Assembly: GCF_000224145.3 (NCBI RefSeq)
Contig: NC_020167.2
Span: 5,475,551-5,539,550 of the forward strand
Origin: Ciona intestinalis
Taxonomy: Eukaryota > Chordata > Ascidiacea > Phlebobranchia > Cionidae
Length of the DNA stretch: 64,000 nucleotides
Direction of reading: 5' to 3'
Under the pieces are notes generated by a model. The model was not told the origin of the DNA. It ran no database searches and saw only the letters and a program-made list of their open reading frames with translations. Position 1 is the first letter of the stretch. Each line of letters starts with the position of its first letter. Positions 63,953 through 64,000 of this stretch are shown in pieces. A program made the translations under genes and the position numbers.

Positions 63953-64000
63953 GCAGGCTGACTTAATGTAATATTGTTGTTGTTGCGCTGTACATTCTTT

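Larger units (their letters stand above)
63383..64000. other. Right-edge region with minisatellite and a partial minus-strand frame
   Basis: Contains the 19-bp tandem repeat (63448-63606). It also holds a minus-strand frame ending at 63712 that stays open past 63924 and has no ATG at its apparent start (TTG); it may be an exon or chance. A TATAAAAA lies at 63945-63952 on the minus strand. Confidence 0.4.

Noticed and set aside
1-64000. LTR, virus-like elements, CRISPR, rRNA
   Set aside because: No long terminal repeats, reverse transcriptase or capsid frames, spacer arrays or rRNA blocks recognised by eye.

Overview
The window reads as a tunicate genome, most likely Ciona (C. intestinalis/robusta type). 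The evidence is chordate-type protein families with many short introns, tight gene packing, AT-rich spacers, and a dense load of small repeats. One repeat is a short family with TA target sites and GTGGGGGAAGATGGGACAC-like ends. Its one clean copy is 193 bp, which agrees with my memory of the Ciona MITE Cimi-1. Another is a tRNA-headed SINE. Species and repeat names are recalled, not searched. All gene models were built by hand from reading frame, GT/AG sites, exon phase and remembered family sequences.

Left third (1-24.2 kb): RagC/D GTPase (RRAGC/D, +, 8 exons); OBI1/RNF219 RING E3 ligase (-, 8 exons); an element-rich spacer with a hAT-type MITE, a TTAA-flanked element carrying a nested foldback, and a decayed THAP domain; an SLC16-type transporter (+, 8 exons); 3 kb of repeats; a FAM162-like mitochondrial protein and PTGR2 (+, both intronless, 142 bp apart); an intronless R7-type RGS protein (RGS6/7, -); and ATOX1 (+, with a 6-nt coding first exon).

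Middle (24.7-36.7 kb): FRG1 (-, 7 exons), then a tandem duplication of a BTB-like/C2H2 zinc-finger gene. The second zinc-finger copy has a frameshift, and its 3' end is joined to a duplicated piece of FRG1 exon 1. Next comes the ParaHox homeobox gene Gsx (+, 2 exons, TATA box).

Right half (37.5-64 kb): one 20.6-kb minus-strand gene with 25 coding exons, a CEP135/TSGA10-type centriolar coiled-coil protein. Its introns hold beta-glucuronidase (GUSB, +, 8 exons), an unrecognised Cys-rich basic protein with repeated F-x-W-K motifs (-, broken by an assembly gap of N), a possible TSGA10-like alternative first exon, and many MITEs and SINEs. Upstream lie SPCS3 (signal peptidase subunit, -, 4 exons) and an unrecognised single-pass membrane protein with Ser/Asp-rich repeats.

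The genes do not form one pathway. They are housekeeping functions (nutrient sensing to mTORC1, replication licensing, secretion, copper delivery, lysosomal glycan breakdown, centriole assembly) plus one developmental regulator. FAM162/PTGR2 and the region before RagC/D have spacing that would fit tunicate operons resolved by spliced-leader trans-splicing, but this is inference. No rRNA, tRNA gene, CRISPR array or LTR/virus-like element was recognised.
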